Of a DNA stretch of 35,201 bases, positions 1 to 6,892 are shown one piece after another. This DNA is from a virus. The notes beneath the pieces were generated by a model. That model was not told the DNA's origin and ran no database searches. It saw only the letters and a program-made list of their open reading frames with translations. Position numbers and translations under genes: made by a program. The stretch spans positions 1 to 35,201 of the IMG/VR virus record IMGVR_UViG_3300032087_004318. The stretch is one strand, 5' to 3'. The first letter of the stretch is position 1; each line of letters begins with the position of its first letter.

Positions 1-91
1 GACAAGGAGATGAAGCAGCTGGCAGCTGAGGAGCGTAATGCCAGAAAAGAGCTGGACGATATGCGCAAGGAAGCAGCAGACAAGCGCAGAG
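1..91. repeat. Terminal direct repeat, left copy
   Basis: These 91 bases recur exactly at 35111-35201. The tape-measure reading frame crosses the joined ends without a shift (33335 and 35120 are in the same phase, and 35120 corresponds to base 10). The sequence is therefore circular or circularly permuted with a unit near 35,110 bp. A direct repeat inside a coding region with no flanking signal fits an assembler overlap better than a packaging repeat, but a true terminal redundancy cannot be excluded. Confidence 0.9.
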
Positions 92-390
92 AGTTTGAGG
101 AGTCTATTGATGCTGAGGGTGCTGGCATCGGTGGTGAGTCTGGTGGTGCCCTTGGGGGTGGTCAGTTTGACGCATCACAGCTGGATGGGATTGACACTGA
201 GGGGCTCAAGGCTGGCGGCTCAGCTGCTGCTGAAGGTTTTATAAACTCATTTGCTGCACTTAGGATGGGCGGCAATAAAGGCATAGACATTGCCAAGCAG
301 CAGGTTGATGAGGCCAAGAAAACCAATGAGCACCTTGGTGACATAGCTTTGCTTATACGAGAGAACCCGACAACTGTAGGAGTTGTTTAA
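1..390 (+). CDS. Tail tape measure protein, C-terminal part (continues from 33335)
   Basis: This is the last 130 codons of the tape-measure gene that starts at 33335. Joined across the end repeat the gene is 2166 nt, giving about 721 residues. The segment is charged and probably coiled coil at first (KEMKQLAAEERNARKELDDM), then a glycine-rich linker, then an amphipathic end. The product sets tail length and fills the tail tube. The stop TAA at 388-390 overlaps the next start (TAATG), showing translational coupling. Confidence 0.9.
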   Translation, partial: DKEMKQLAAEERNARKELDDMRKEAADKRREFEESIDAEGAGIGGESGGALGGGQFDASQLDGIDTEGLKAGGSAAAEGFINSFAALRMGGNKGIDIAKQQVDEAKKTNEHLGDIALLIRENPTTVGVV

Positions 391-1406
391 TGACTGTGAC
401 AATGGTTGAGCTGCATGACTCGCGCAGTGCAAATGTATCTGCTAAGGATGTCTCTGCAAAAATAATATATATGCTTGAGGGCTCAGCGGATGATGCAGAT
501 ATTCATGAGCATATTTTAACTCATGCACCATCTAACCACCTTGGCCTTTTCGGCGACAGCTACACACTCAAGCCTATTAAAATTGATGGCGTTAATAGTG
601 TCTGGCGCGCTGAGCTTACTTACAAGTTACCTGATGAGGAGAAGGAGCAGCAAAGGCAGCAGGATCAGGCTGACAGAAATGCTGAGCGCACGTGGGAAAT
701 AAGCTTTAGCACCACAGGTGCCAGCATGAATATCAGCCATAGCATTGAGACTGTTAACTATAACAGCCACCCAAACAATGCAGACCCTGCCCCGATATTT
801 GATCAGGCAATCATGGTGGGGTCAGATGGCTCAATCTCTGGCACAGATATTGTTATACCTACTCTCACATTTACAGAGGTGCACAGCTTTGCACCTTCAC
901 TGATTACATACAATTTCATCAAGACCCTGAGCAACCTGACTGGCACAACAAATAATGCAGCTTTTAGAACCTTCCAAGCTGGTGAGGTTTTATTCACAGG
1001 AGCAGAGGGCAGCTGGAATGATAACCTAATTAACATTACTTACAACTTTGCAATGAGTCCCAATCTAACAAGCGTTGATGCAGCTGGTGTTACAGGGCTA
1101 TCAAAAAAAGGGCATGAGCTGATCTGGGTATACTATCAGGATGAAGTGGATGCCAGTGCTCATGCAGCCACAAAAAGTGCGCGCGCTGCTTATGTTGAGA
1201 AGGTTTATGAGGGGTCTGATTTTGATGACCTGCACCCCAGCCCTAATGTTGGTCTAGATAATGCAATAACAAGCAGGGCAGCATACGCCAGCTGGCGTGC
1301 AACCCAGAGAACTAATAGCACATTTGATGGCTTGAGCTCTGGTGGTAACACATACACCCCATCTGGCGGTGGTGGTGACAGTGGTGATGGTGGGGGTGAC
1401 CCGTAA
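390..1406 (+). CDS. Distal tail / virion structural protein, unknown family
   Basis: This 338-residue protein follows the tape measure directly, the position usual for distal tail or baseplate proteins. No specific domain is recognised. A Q/E/R-rich stretch at about residues 85-105 looks helical. The body is Thr/Ser/Asn-rich, as in beta-structured tail proteins. The C-terminus is a Gly/Ser/Asp low-complexity tail ending in GDP, of the same kind as the ends of the proteins at 1406 and 31658. It is coupled at both ends (TAATG). A structural role is inferred from position and composition only. Confidence 0.6.
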   Translation: MTVTMVELHDSRSANVSAKDVSAKIIYMLEGSADDADIHEHILTHAPSNHLGLFGDSYTLKPIKIDGVNSVWRAELTYKLPDEEKEQQRQQDQADRNAERTWEISFSTTGASMNISHSIETVNYNSHPNNADPAPIFDQAIMVGSDGSISGTDIVIPTLTFTEVHSFAPSLITYNFIKTLSNLTGTTNNAAFRTFQAGEVLFTGAEGSWNDNLINITYNFAMSPNLTSVDAAGVTGLSKKGHELIWVYYQDEVDASAHAATKSARAAYVEKVYEGSDFDDLHPSPNVGLDNAITSRAAYASWRATQRTNSTFDGLSSGGNTYTPSGGGGDSGDGGGDP

Positions 1407-2284
1407 TGCCAGCAGGTGAATACTTAAAAGCAGGTGACCCTCTTGTAATCCGTGCAGCTGTTTGGAATCAGTTTGTCGATGCAAAAGATGTTGTATTAAA
1501 CTCAGCCAGAAGGCAGAGCACAGGTGTTAAACCAGTCAGCTGGTCTGACTTTGTGCTATGCAAAAATACAAGCGCATCAAACATTGCAGACCTCACTGCT
1601 GTATATATAGATCAGGCCAGCCCCCCTCAAGACCCGTCAGCCTCAGCAGATCAGCTGCAGGCAATGCGTACATCACCAGTCATGAATTGTGTGCCAGCTC
1701 AGACCTTAGGTACTGATTGGAATAAGGGAGTTCCAGCAGGTGTGGCGCTCACGCCAATTAAAGCAGGAGCGTCTGGGTGGGTGCAGGTCTCTGGTGCTTG
1801 CTTGTTAAAGTCTGTCACGCTGCAGGATGACTATGATGATTTAGTTGTGATGGATGCCAATAATAGTCTGTGCAGTGCTGCTTATGGTCACAGGGGTTGG
1901 CGTATACTCTTAAAGCCAGCCAGTGATAACACACCCATTGTGGTTGTTGAGCTATCACAGTCACGCTCAAGGTACTGCTCAAAGCTCAGGGGGATTGTCT
2001 CATCCTTTGATAGCAATGCAGGCACAGCTACTATTATGAATCTTGTGGGTTTTGATGGTGATGTTAAATACACTGACACCACAGTTGATGCTGTTGATGT
2101 GTTTAGCTGGGGCAGTGATTTTATTAACGTCAATGCAGTTGCCATGTGTTTTTATAATATTGACTCAGAGCAGTGGGAGATTGTGCAAGTTAGTTGCCCA
2201 CCAGAATCATCAGGAGACAGCACCACAGGAGACAGCACCACAGGCGATGGCACCACAGGTGGTGGTACCACAGGAGACCCTTAA
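1406..2284 (+). CDS. Virion structural protein with Gly/Thr/Asp repeat tail
   Basis: This 292-residue protein begins at an ATG overlapping the previous stop. The main part is beta-rich in composition with scattered cysteines (about seven). The last 25 residues are short imperfect repeats of the type GDSTT ending in GDP, encoded by near-tandem DNA at 2214-2280. Such tails may be linkers or surface-exposed. Its place between the tape-measure/distal gene and two cysteine-rich genes argues for a tail-tip or adsorption component. No enzyme motif is seen. Confidence 0.55.
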   Translation: MPAGEYLKAGDPLVIRAAVWNQFVDAKDVVLNSARRQSTGVKPVSWSDFVLCKNTSASNIADLTAVYIDQASPPQDPSASADQLQAMRTSPVMNCVPAQTLGTDWNKGVPAGVALTPIKAGASGWVQVSGACLLKSVTLQDDYDDLVVMDANNSLCSAAYGHRGWRILLKPASDNTPIVVVELSQSRSRYCSKLRGIVSSFDSNAGTATIMNLVGFDGDVKYTDTTVDAVDVFSWGSDFINVNAVAMCFYNIDSEQWEIVQVSCPPESSGDSTTGDSTTGDGTTGGGTTGDP

Positions 2285-2286
2285 AA

Positions 2287-2778
2287 ATGGTAAGCCCATG
2301 CTGCTGCAATATCTGCAAGTGTAATAAGTTTGAGGGTGTAAGCGCTTTTCAAGCTGGGGGCTTGCAAATGATCACAAAAGACTTTGACATCGGTGAAGAT
2401 TGTGCAGCTCTCACGTGTTATGACCAGACGGTTGCTGCATCATTTGACGCTCAGCACTTTTCTGGAGGCGCTGTGGTTAGGCTCTATCTTGATTACATCT
2501 CAGACAGCAGTGGTGTCAGGTATCATTACGCTGATTTTGATTGTACTTTTAACTCATCTACAGGTGCATTTGATTCAACTATAGAGATAGGTGACCACAC
2601 TCAGGTGCTGGTGTCTGTTGTGCAAAATCAAAGAGTGGTGACAGCTACCCAGAGCATTAACCCCTCAGCCTGTCTCTGGTGTGCCAATAATGAATTTAGC
2701 GCGCGCTTGTGTCATGGGTATGCTGTCTCTTCATTTGTCACACCATTTGGCGGCTCTAAGCAGGGGTATGTGATTTGA
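2287..2778 (+). CDS. Cysteine-rich putative tail-tip protein
   Basis: 163 residues from ATG 2287, three bases after the previous stop. An in-frame extension upstream exists but would overlap the previous gene's repeat tail, so the short start is preferred. The N-terminus is strikingly cysteine-rich (SPCCCNICKC), and there are about 11 Cys in total, suggesting metal binding or, in a virion, disulfide-stabilised or metal-centred structure. The remainder looks like beta strands. Its 3' end overlaps the next gene's TTG start. Function is not recognised. Confidence 0.55.
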   Translation: MVSPCCCNICKCNKFEGVSAFQAGGLQMITKDFDIGEDCAALTCYDQTVAASFDAQHFSGGAVVRLYLDYISDSSGVRYHYADFDCTFNSSTGAFDSTIEIGDHTQVLVSVVQNQRVVTATQSINPSACLWCANNEFSARLCHGYAVSSFVTPFGGSKQGYVI

Positions 2779-3545
2779 CTTTATTAGACGTGACTAGCGG
2801 CTTTAACTTAGGTGCTAAAGAGTGCATTGATTGCATTGTTGACAACTGCCAAGGGTGTATTCAGTGGTGCAAGTTTGGAGCTGTGCCACAGAGTTTGTCT
2901 GTCGGTATACAGGCTGTTTTCCCGCCAGCTGGTCTGCGTGTTTATAATAATGGTGATGCAGGTTACCCCTTTACTGCTCCTGCATGTATCACAGACCCTC
3001 AGGCAGCAGTAGAGTGCTGCAGTGTAAATTGCCAGACAGACTTAAACGGCACATTCAATTTGCAGCTTGTTAGTTATGGTGGCAATTACTGGGAGGAGTG
3101 TCGGGCATTGTATGAGCGTGTAACTTTTTGGTGTGATGGTGTGGTTGAGATTGGAGAAAACAACCCCCATGCGAATTATGGCTATCAAGGTATGCCCTCT
3201 ACAAAGTTTGACCCAGCCACTAGTAAGTGGTGTGGTGATAGGGCAGTGCTGTGGACTGAGATGAAATTCTGGCCAGTAGTCCCCAATGATTACAGATTAA
3301 ATATTGATTTGCGTGTAAGGGGTAACCCACCTGCTTATGACCCAGTGGCAGGGGCTCTCACTAACGGCTGTGGGATGTTCACAGACAACTGGATTCAGCG
3401 TTATGTGAAATCTTTTGGCTCACCGATACAACCTAATTTTCAGCTGGCAGATTGCTATGATGTGTCTGGTGGAATCCATGAATCATATATAAGCGGTTTC
3501 GTTGGTGTGATGAATAAGAAATATTTTAATATCACGGTGAATTAA
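2775..3545 (+). CDS. Cysteine-rich virion-region protein
   Basis: 256 residues. The start is taken as TTG 2775, which overlaps the previous TGA (TTGA). No ATG gives a comparable length. It has about 14 cysteines, with a dense N-terminal group (CIDCIVDNCQGCIQWC, about residues 17-32) and pairs further on. The body is Trp/Tyr/Asn/Pro-rich, as in secreted or tail-surface folds. No signal peptide is evident. It probably pairs with the previous protein in the tail tip. The family is not recognised, and the TTG start is inferred from the overlap. Confidence 0.5.
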   Translation: MTLLDVTSGFNLGAKECIDCIVDNCQGCIQWCKFGAVPQSLSVGIQAVFPPAGLRVYNNGDAGYPFTAPACITDPQAAVECCSVNCQTDLNGTFNLQLVSYGGNYWEECRALYERVTFWCDGVVEIGENNPHANYGYQGMPSTKFDPATSKWCGDRAVLWTEMKFWPVVPNDYRLNIDLRVRGNPPAYDPVAGALTNGCGMFTDNWIQRYVKSFGSPIQPNFQLADCYDVSGGIHESYISGFVGVMNKKYFNITVN

Positions 3546-3878
3546 ATGCCCTACTGGAAGTGCCCGAAGTGTGAGCATGGCTTTAATGTAAACAAAGTAA
3601 TCTATCCTGTTTATTGCAAATGTGGTTTTAAGGATGTTGGAGACCTGCCAAGCACTTTGGTAAAGCTTGCAAGGTTTACGGTGGCTGCAGTGAAGCACAT
3701 TGCCAATGGCTCACCCACAGCCAGTGATGAGCTCATTGAGGAGAGGCTTAATATCTGTAAAGGCTGTGAGTTCTACACAGGTCACAGCTGCAGAAAGTGT
3801 GGCTGTAATATCAACAGTAAAAAGCTGGTGAGTAAAGTTGCTTGGGAGGATTCAAATTGCCCAGAGGGTAAATGGTAA
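3546..3878 (+). CDS. Small protein with two zinc-ribbon-like clusters
   Basis: 110 residues. There are two Cys clusters: CPKC and CKC near residues 6-26, and a second set in the C-terminal third (ICKGCEFY, CRKCGC, then a CPEGKW end). The spacing fits rubredoxin- or zinc-ribbon-type knuckles. Similar C-terminal patterns occur in small proteins near the tail genes of other phages (from memory, not checked). It is the last gene before the probable lysis region and starts one base after the previous stop. It may be a morphogenesis factor rather than a virion part. Confidence 0.6.
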   Translation: MPYWKCPKCEHGFNVNKVIYPVYCKCGFKDVGDLPSTLVKLARFTVAAVKHIANGSPTASDELIEERLNICKGCEFYTGHSCRKCGCNINSKKLVSKVAWEDSNCPEGKW

Positions 3879-4045
3879 TTGTCACAGGCAATTAAAGCCA
3901 CCTGCTCCAGCGTCACAATGTATGTGGCTGTGAGATAATGAGTGCAGTGGGTCTCATGGATGCTGACCACACGCCAATACATAAAGCAGGCAGATGAGAC
4001 CGTCAGCCCTGCTGGTTTATTTGAGCCACGCCAAGGAGGGTAAAA

Positions 4046-4174
4046 GTGAGGAATTTAAGAGAGGCAATGGAGTGCTTATTTTTTCTCACGGGCTCTGTTT
4101 TTTTTGTTTCTCAAATTTGGAAAGTCATCATTTACTGGTGGTGGCTGCATAGGCTTGGTGATGGTTGGGGGTAG
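4046..4174 (+). CDS. Small membrane protein, possible holin-type or lysis accessory
   Basis: A 42-residue frame starting at GTG 4046 behind a strong Shine-Dalgarno sequence (AAGGAGGG, 5 nt spacing). The product has one hydrophobic, aromatic-rich segment (about residues 10-34, ending in a YWWWL run), so it is a likely single-pass membrane peptide. It overlaps the next frame by 14 nt. Size, location after the tail genes and the membrane segment suggest a lysis-module role, but nothing in the sequence proves that. Confidence 0.5.
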   Translation: MRNLREAMECLFFLTGSVFFVSQIWKVIIYWWWLHRLGDGWG

Positions 4175-4409
4175 GAAAAGAAGAAGGGCAGAGGCTCACA
4201 CATCTAGTGGGGGTGCCACCCGTGGTGAGTCAAGAGTTGAGGCCAAAGCTGAGCTCAAGGAAAATAAATACAGTTACAAAATTGAGAAGACTGCAGGCAA
4301 GGCTCAGCTCATTGATGCCAAAGCCAGAAGGCTCAAATGGCTCTGCATACTTTTGGGCATGATACTCATGCTGGCTGGCGCTTGGAAACTTAAACTTTTT
4401 GGAGGATAG
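4161..4409 (+). CDS. Basic protein with C-terminal membrane anchor
   Basis: 82 residues from ATG 4161, inside the end of the previous gene. A longer form from TTG 4104 is possible but would overlap it by 71 nt. The N-terminal half is strongly charged (RKRRR near the start) and helical. One transmembrane segment follows (CILLGMILMLAGAW, about residues 60-75). No lipobox, so not a clear spanin. Probably part of the same membrane-protein cluster as the genes at 4046, 4412 and 4808. Confidence 0.5.
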   Translation: MVGGRKRRRAEAHTSSGGATRGESRVEAKAELKENKYSYKIEKTAGKAQLIDAKARRLKWLCILLGMILMLAGAWKLKLFGG

Positions 4410-4411
4410 CA

Positions 4412-4621
4412 ATGCTGTCTAATTTCTTGGAAGCCCTGAAGGGTAGCAAGCGTGCAGTCACAGGCTTGCTGACTATCGTTGCAATGTTTGCATACAACCA
4501 CTTTAATCTGGTTGACTATGGCATGACTGAGGAGACTGTGAACAATATAGTTATGACCGTCTGCGCTCTCATCATAGGCGACAGCCTGAGGCCAACCGTG
4601 GAAGGCAAAAAAGATGAGTAG
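4412..4621 (+). CDS. Putative holin-like small membrane protein
   Basis: 69 residues with a good Shine-Dalgarno (GGAGG, 7 nt before ATG). It has two moderately hydrophobic segments (about residues 17-30 and 44-57) with a short turn between and a charged C-terminus (EGKKDE). This plan is common to small phage holins and other inner-membrane phage proteins. Its neighbours are also small membrane proteins. No sequence family was recognised, so 'holin' is an inference from topology and location. Confidence 0.45.
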   Translation: MLSNFLEALKGSKRAVTGLLTIVAMFAYNHFNLVDYGMTEETVNNIVMTVCALIIGDSLRPTVEGKKDE

Positions 4622-4811
4622 AAAATTTTGGTACATTAACCCCACTGGCCGTGAGCGCATTATGGTTAGGAGCAACAGCTGCCATGCACAGGTAGCAAGT
4701 GAGCCAGCCATTGTGGCTCTTGGATTTGTTCGGGTTGGTGTCGTCAAGTATTGGCTGCATGTTGTGCTGTGGAGATCATGGAAGCGCAAAGCAGAAGCAG
4801 GAGAGGCATGA
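4614..4811 (+). CDS. Small basic protein in lysis-type cluster
   Basis: 65 residues. The ATG overlaps the previous gene's end (GATGAGTAG), which supports coupling. The product is basic with a weakly hydrophobic middle (AIVALGFVRVGVV, about residues 32-44) and a WRSWKRK stretch. Function is not recognised. It could be a membrane-associated accessory protein. The reading frame's reality rests on the tight overlaps at both ends (its stop overlaps the ATGATG of the next gene). Confidence 0.4.
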   Translation: MSRKFWYINPTGRERIMVRSNSCHAQVASEPAIVALGFVRVGVVKYWLHVVLWRSWKRKAEAGEA

Positions 4812-5053
4812 TGGAAACAGCCCAGCTCATTGACGTTGCCACCTCTCTTGGCTTTCCTGTTTGCATCTGTCTGGTGCTGCTCTTTGCTATTAAGAAGTCA
4901 GCACAGGTATTACTTGAGAGAGTGCTTGACCCTCTGGTTACTTCTCACCGTTCTTTTCTATCACGCACAGAGGAGCAAATGAGTCAGCAGTCTATAGTGC
5001 TCAAGCAGCTGGCTGATATGCAGCGTGATATTCTGGATGAGATTAAGAGCTAA
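4808..5053 (+). CDS. Holin-like protein (BhlA/UviB-type layout)
   Basis: 81 residues from ATG 4808 (a second ATG at 4811 is equally possible), with AGGAGAGG just upstream. It has one transmembrane segment near the N-terminus (FPVCICLVLLFAI, about residues 15-27), then an amphipathic helix or coiled coil rich in Q, L and S to the end. This layout matches small bacteriocin/phage holin-like proteins such as BhlA and UviB. It is the last gene before a terminator, which closes the tail-lysis transcription unit. Confidence 0.5.
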   Translation: MMETAQLIDVATSLGFPVCICLVLLFAIKKSAQVLLERVLDPLVTSHRSFLSRTEEQMSQQSIVLKQLADMQRDILDEIKS

Positions 5054-5059
5054 AAAGCA

Positions 5060-5083
5060 CCTAAAAACTTTTTAGGTTTTTTT
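5060..5083 (+). terminator. Intrinsic terminator after the lysis-type genes
   Basis: An A/T-rich inverted repeat (CCTAAA.../...TTTAGG) is followed directly by seven T. It ends the late transcript just before promoter block 1. Confidence 0.8.
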
Positions 5084-5091
5084 CTGTCTCA

Positions 5092-5181
5092 GCTGTTAAT
5101 TATTGTTGACAGCTATATAGCTGTGACGATATAAATAAAGCATAAGAATTACTTAATCACTTTTACTCAGGGCACAGACAA
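5092..5181 (+). promoter_or_regulatory. Repeated promoter block, copy 1
   Basis: -35 TTGACA at 5106-5111, an 18-nt spacer, -10 TATAAA at 5130-5135. The spacer overlaps a perfect 16-bp palindrome, ACAGCTATATAGCTGT (5109-5124), between the promoter hexamers, an ideal place for a repressor. The 5' leader contains a TAAG/CTTA small inverted repeat and ends in GGGCACA 5 nt before ATG. The whole ~90 bp recurs at 6893, 7258 and 25309. Confidence 0.85.
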
Positions 5182-5511
5182 ATGAGCACAGACATCCAAA
5201 AAAACGAACTGACCACAAATGACAGTGATGTACTTATCACTTACCTGATCAAAGACCTTAATAAGCTTGAGCTTGAGCTTGATAAGCTTGTTAAGGAGCA
5301 AGCCACTGGCAAGGTTGATGACAACAGCATAGAGGCTGTCTTTGTAATGCGTAAAGTAATCAAAGCACATGAGCTGGCTAGTAAGCTAAGTGCATCAGAT
5401 TGCTGGAGTGATTTGGCAGAGCGAACCTTTATAGGCATGGTTGATGTTTTTGCCTTCAGCTACGGTGACCGATGTGAAAAACTAGGTTTACCTAACAGGT
5501 TTGCTGAGTAA
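5182..5511 (+). CDS. Orphan cassette gene, helical protein
   Basis: 109 residues, ATG 5 nt after the GGGCACA box of promoter block 1. It is acidic and mostly helical, with a leucine/charged alternation near residues 30-40 (NKLELELDKLV) that could be a short coiled coil. No family was recognised. It is the first gene of the cassette array, so it should be the most strongly expressed from the block-1 promoter and is a candidate early host-interaction protein. That role is inferred only from its context. Confidence 0.65.
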   Translation: MSTDIQKNELTTNDSDVLITYLIKDLNKLELELDKLVKEQATGKVDDNSIEAVFVMRKVIKAHELASKLSASDCWSDLAERTFIGMVDVFAFSYGDRCEKLGLPNRFAE

Positions 5512-5513
5512 TT

Positions 5514-5558
5514 AACCAGCCCCCTCACGGGGGCGCATTTTTAGAAGGGCACAGAGCA
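5514..5558 (+). repeat. Hairpin + T-run + GGGCACA cassette spacer, copy 1
   Basis: A perfect 6-bp stem (GCCCCC / GGGGGC, loop TCAC, 5519-5534) is followed by CGCATTTTTAGAA and GGGCACA (5547-5553), then 5 nt to the ATG at 5559. The same module precedes 5870, 6169, 7797, 25733 and 26035. It can act as a weak terminator as well as a translation leader. Confidence 0.85.
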
Positions 5559-5822
5559 ATGGTACCTACAGAAGTTTTAATTAAAGAGATGCAGCAAACA
5601 GGTGAGCTGCCTAGTGACTACAGGCCAGAAGACCGGAACCAGCTGGCCATTGATTACCTCTATGGTCAAATAGAATTTGTGAAAGATCAGATTGAGAAGT
5701 TTAGCCAGCTGGGCAAGCAGGATTATGTGGAAGGGCTTGAGAGATCAATACCAAAGCTGCATGCACAAATTGCCTACTGGATGGGCAAAGCTGCATGGAA
5801 GCACACAGGTTATACAGAGTAA
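5559..5822 (+). CDS. Orphan cassette gene
   Basis: 87 residues, helical, with alternating charged and hydrophobic residues (IEFVKDQIEKFSQL at about 38-51). No signal peptide, membrane segment or known motif. It lies between two hairpin/GGGCACA spacers, so it is an independent module. The start is fixed by its position 5 nt after the GGGCACA box. Function unknown. Confidence 0.65.
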   Translation: MVPTEVLIKEMQQTGELPSDYRPEDRNQLAIDYLYGQIEFVKDQIEKFSQLGKQDYVEGLERSIPKLHAQIAYWMGKAAWKHTGYTE

Positions 5823-5869
5823 TTAATTAAGCCTCTCACGGGGGCGCATTTTTAGAAGGGCACAATACG
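5823..5869 (+). repeat. Cassette spacer, copy 2 (imperfect stem)
   Basis: GCCTC-TCAC-GGGGGC (5831-5845) keeps the G-rich arm but has a C-to-T change in the left arm. TTTTTAGAA and GGGCACA (5858-5864) are unchanged, with ATG 5 nt later. The box is better conserved than the stem. Confidence 0.8.
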
Positions 5870-6124
5870 ATGTCAGAACAGATTTTTTACTATAACGAAA
5901 ATTGCACCCTAGGTGGCCAGCTTTGTTTTGATGACGGCCAGATCGACTCTTACCTCAATGATGAGGGCTGTGATATATCTGCATTTAATGATGCAAGTGA
6001 TACAGTCGAAGAGACATTGGAATGGGCATATGAAGTGTTGAGAATAACCACACCCACCCTAGCCAGCAACTGGTTTAGGCATAAGGTGGCTTTGAATGTA
6101 ATTGAATATCTTAAAGACAAATAA
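5870..6124 (+). CDS. Orphan cassette gene, acidic protein
   Basis: 84 residues, strongly acidic in the first half (many D/E between residues 20 and 48), then a helical C-terminal half. Strong acidity in a small early phage protein can reflect DNA mimicry (as in Ocr-type antirestriction proteins), but there is no specific similarity to support that here. Start fixed by the spacer module. Function unknown. Confidence 0.65.
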   Translation: MSEQIFYYNENCTLGGQLCFDDGQIDSYLNDEGCDISAFNDASDTVEETLEWAYEVLRITTPTLASNWFRHKVALNVIEYLKDK

Positions 6125-6168
6125 ACCAAGCCCCCTCACGGGGCGCATTTTTAGAAGGGCACAATACC
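6125..6168 (+). repeat. Cassette spacer, copy 3
   Basis: Hairpin 6130-6144 (GCCCC/GGGGC with TCA in the loop), T-run, GGGCACA at 6157-6163 and ATG 5 nt downstream. Confidence 0.85.
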
Positions 6169-6867
6169 ATGGGGATTTATGTACACGATTTGAGAAGCAA
6201 AAAGAAGAGGGTGGCAATTCACAATAAGGAAGATTTCAAATGTGGTACCAGCAACCTGTACCTCATGCCTTACCAGTATAAGTATGGAGTTGCTAATGAC
6301 TCAATTTGCAATCGCTCAGCAACGTGGGCTCACAAGGCTGGCAATCGAATAGATGAAACTGATGCACAAAAAAGGTACATGGAGAAAGTGGCTGAGATGA
6401 GGAGATACAATTACCCACTCAATGCCTCCTTTTGCGGCTGGCCACCTAATCTGCTGATTCTCTCAAATGACTTTGAGAACCTCATAGGGTGTGAGGTCTT
6501 CATCTACACTGGCACGGTATCCTGCTATGATGGCGGTGGTTGCTTGCAGGCTTTTGGTTACATCACAGGTCAGAGCGCCAGTGGGCAGTACATTGTAAAG
6601 CGTGAGTATTCTGAGTTTGAGGTTGTTGATATGGGTAACACTTTTGAGCCTGAGTACCATGGCTGCACAGTGCACAGAACCACCACCCACTTTGTAAAGA
6701 CTGCTCATGAGTTAGGTATTGATGAATACCCTTACCCATACTCTGCCACACATCTTGTGCACAGCAGTGACTATGAGGAGGTCTGGTATCGTGATGGCTT
6801 TGAGATCAAGGAGCCACTCACTGCTGCTGAGTTGCGTGAGAAAAACCAGCCCATTTGGCAGGTGTAA
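6169..6867 (+). CDS. Largest orphan cassette protein
   Basis: 232 residues, rich in Tyr, Cys, His and Gly. A central segment (about residues 108-130, with CEVFIYTG, CYDGGG and GYITG) suggests a compact beta fold. No endolysin motif, peptidase triad or nuclease motif could be assigned. It ends block 1: a poly-A/poly-T terminator overlaps the stop codon. It is the only gene in the array of a size compatible with an enzyme, so it deserves structure prediction. Function unknown. Confidence 0.65.
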   Translation: MGIYVHDLRSKKKRVAIHNKEDFKCGTSNLYLMPYQYKYGVANDSICNRSATWAHKAGNRIDETDAQKRYMEKVAEMRRYNYPLNASFCGWPPNLLILSNDFENLIGCEVFIYTGTVSCYDGGGCLQAFGYITGQSASGQYIVKREYSEFEVVDMGNTFEPEYHGCTVHRTTTHFVKTAHELGIDEYPYPYSATHLVHSSDYEEVWYRDGFEIKEPLTAAELREKNQPIWQV

Positions 6868-6883
6868 AAAAGTTGCTTTTTTT
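6866..6883 (+). terminator. A/T hairpin terminator overlapping stop codon
   Basis: AAAAAAG / CTTTTTT inverted repeat around TTG, ending in a run of seven T. It separates the block-1 transcript from promoter block 2. Confidence 0.6.
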
Positions 6884-6892
6884 ATTGCTCCG

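Noticed and set aside
3942-4043. 33-codon frame from GTG 3942 in the gap before the small membrane gene
   Set aside because: No ribosome-binding site and no motif. Its end merely overlaps the Shine-Dalgarno of the next gene. Bases 3879-4045 otherwise hold nothing recognisable.
5519-5534. CsrA binding to the cassette hairpins
   Set aside because: The loops are TCA or TCAC and neither loop nor box contains GGA, so they are not typical CsrA targets.
5870-6124. Ocr-like antirestriction protein
   Set aside because: Only acidity supports it, with no sequence or length match to the known family.
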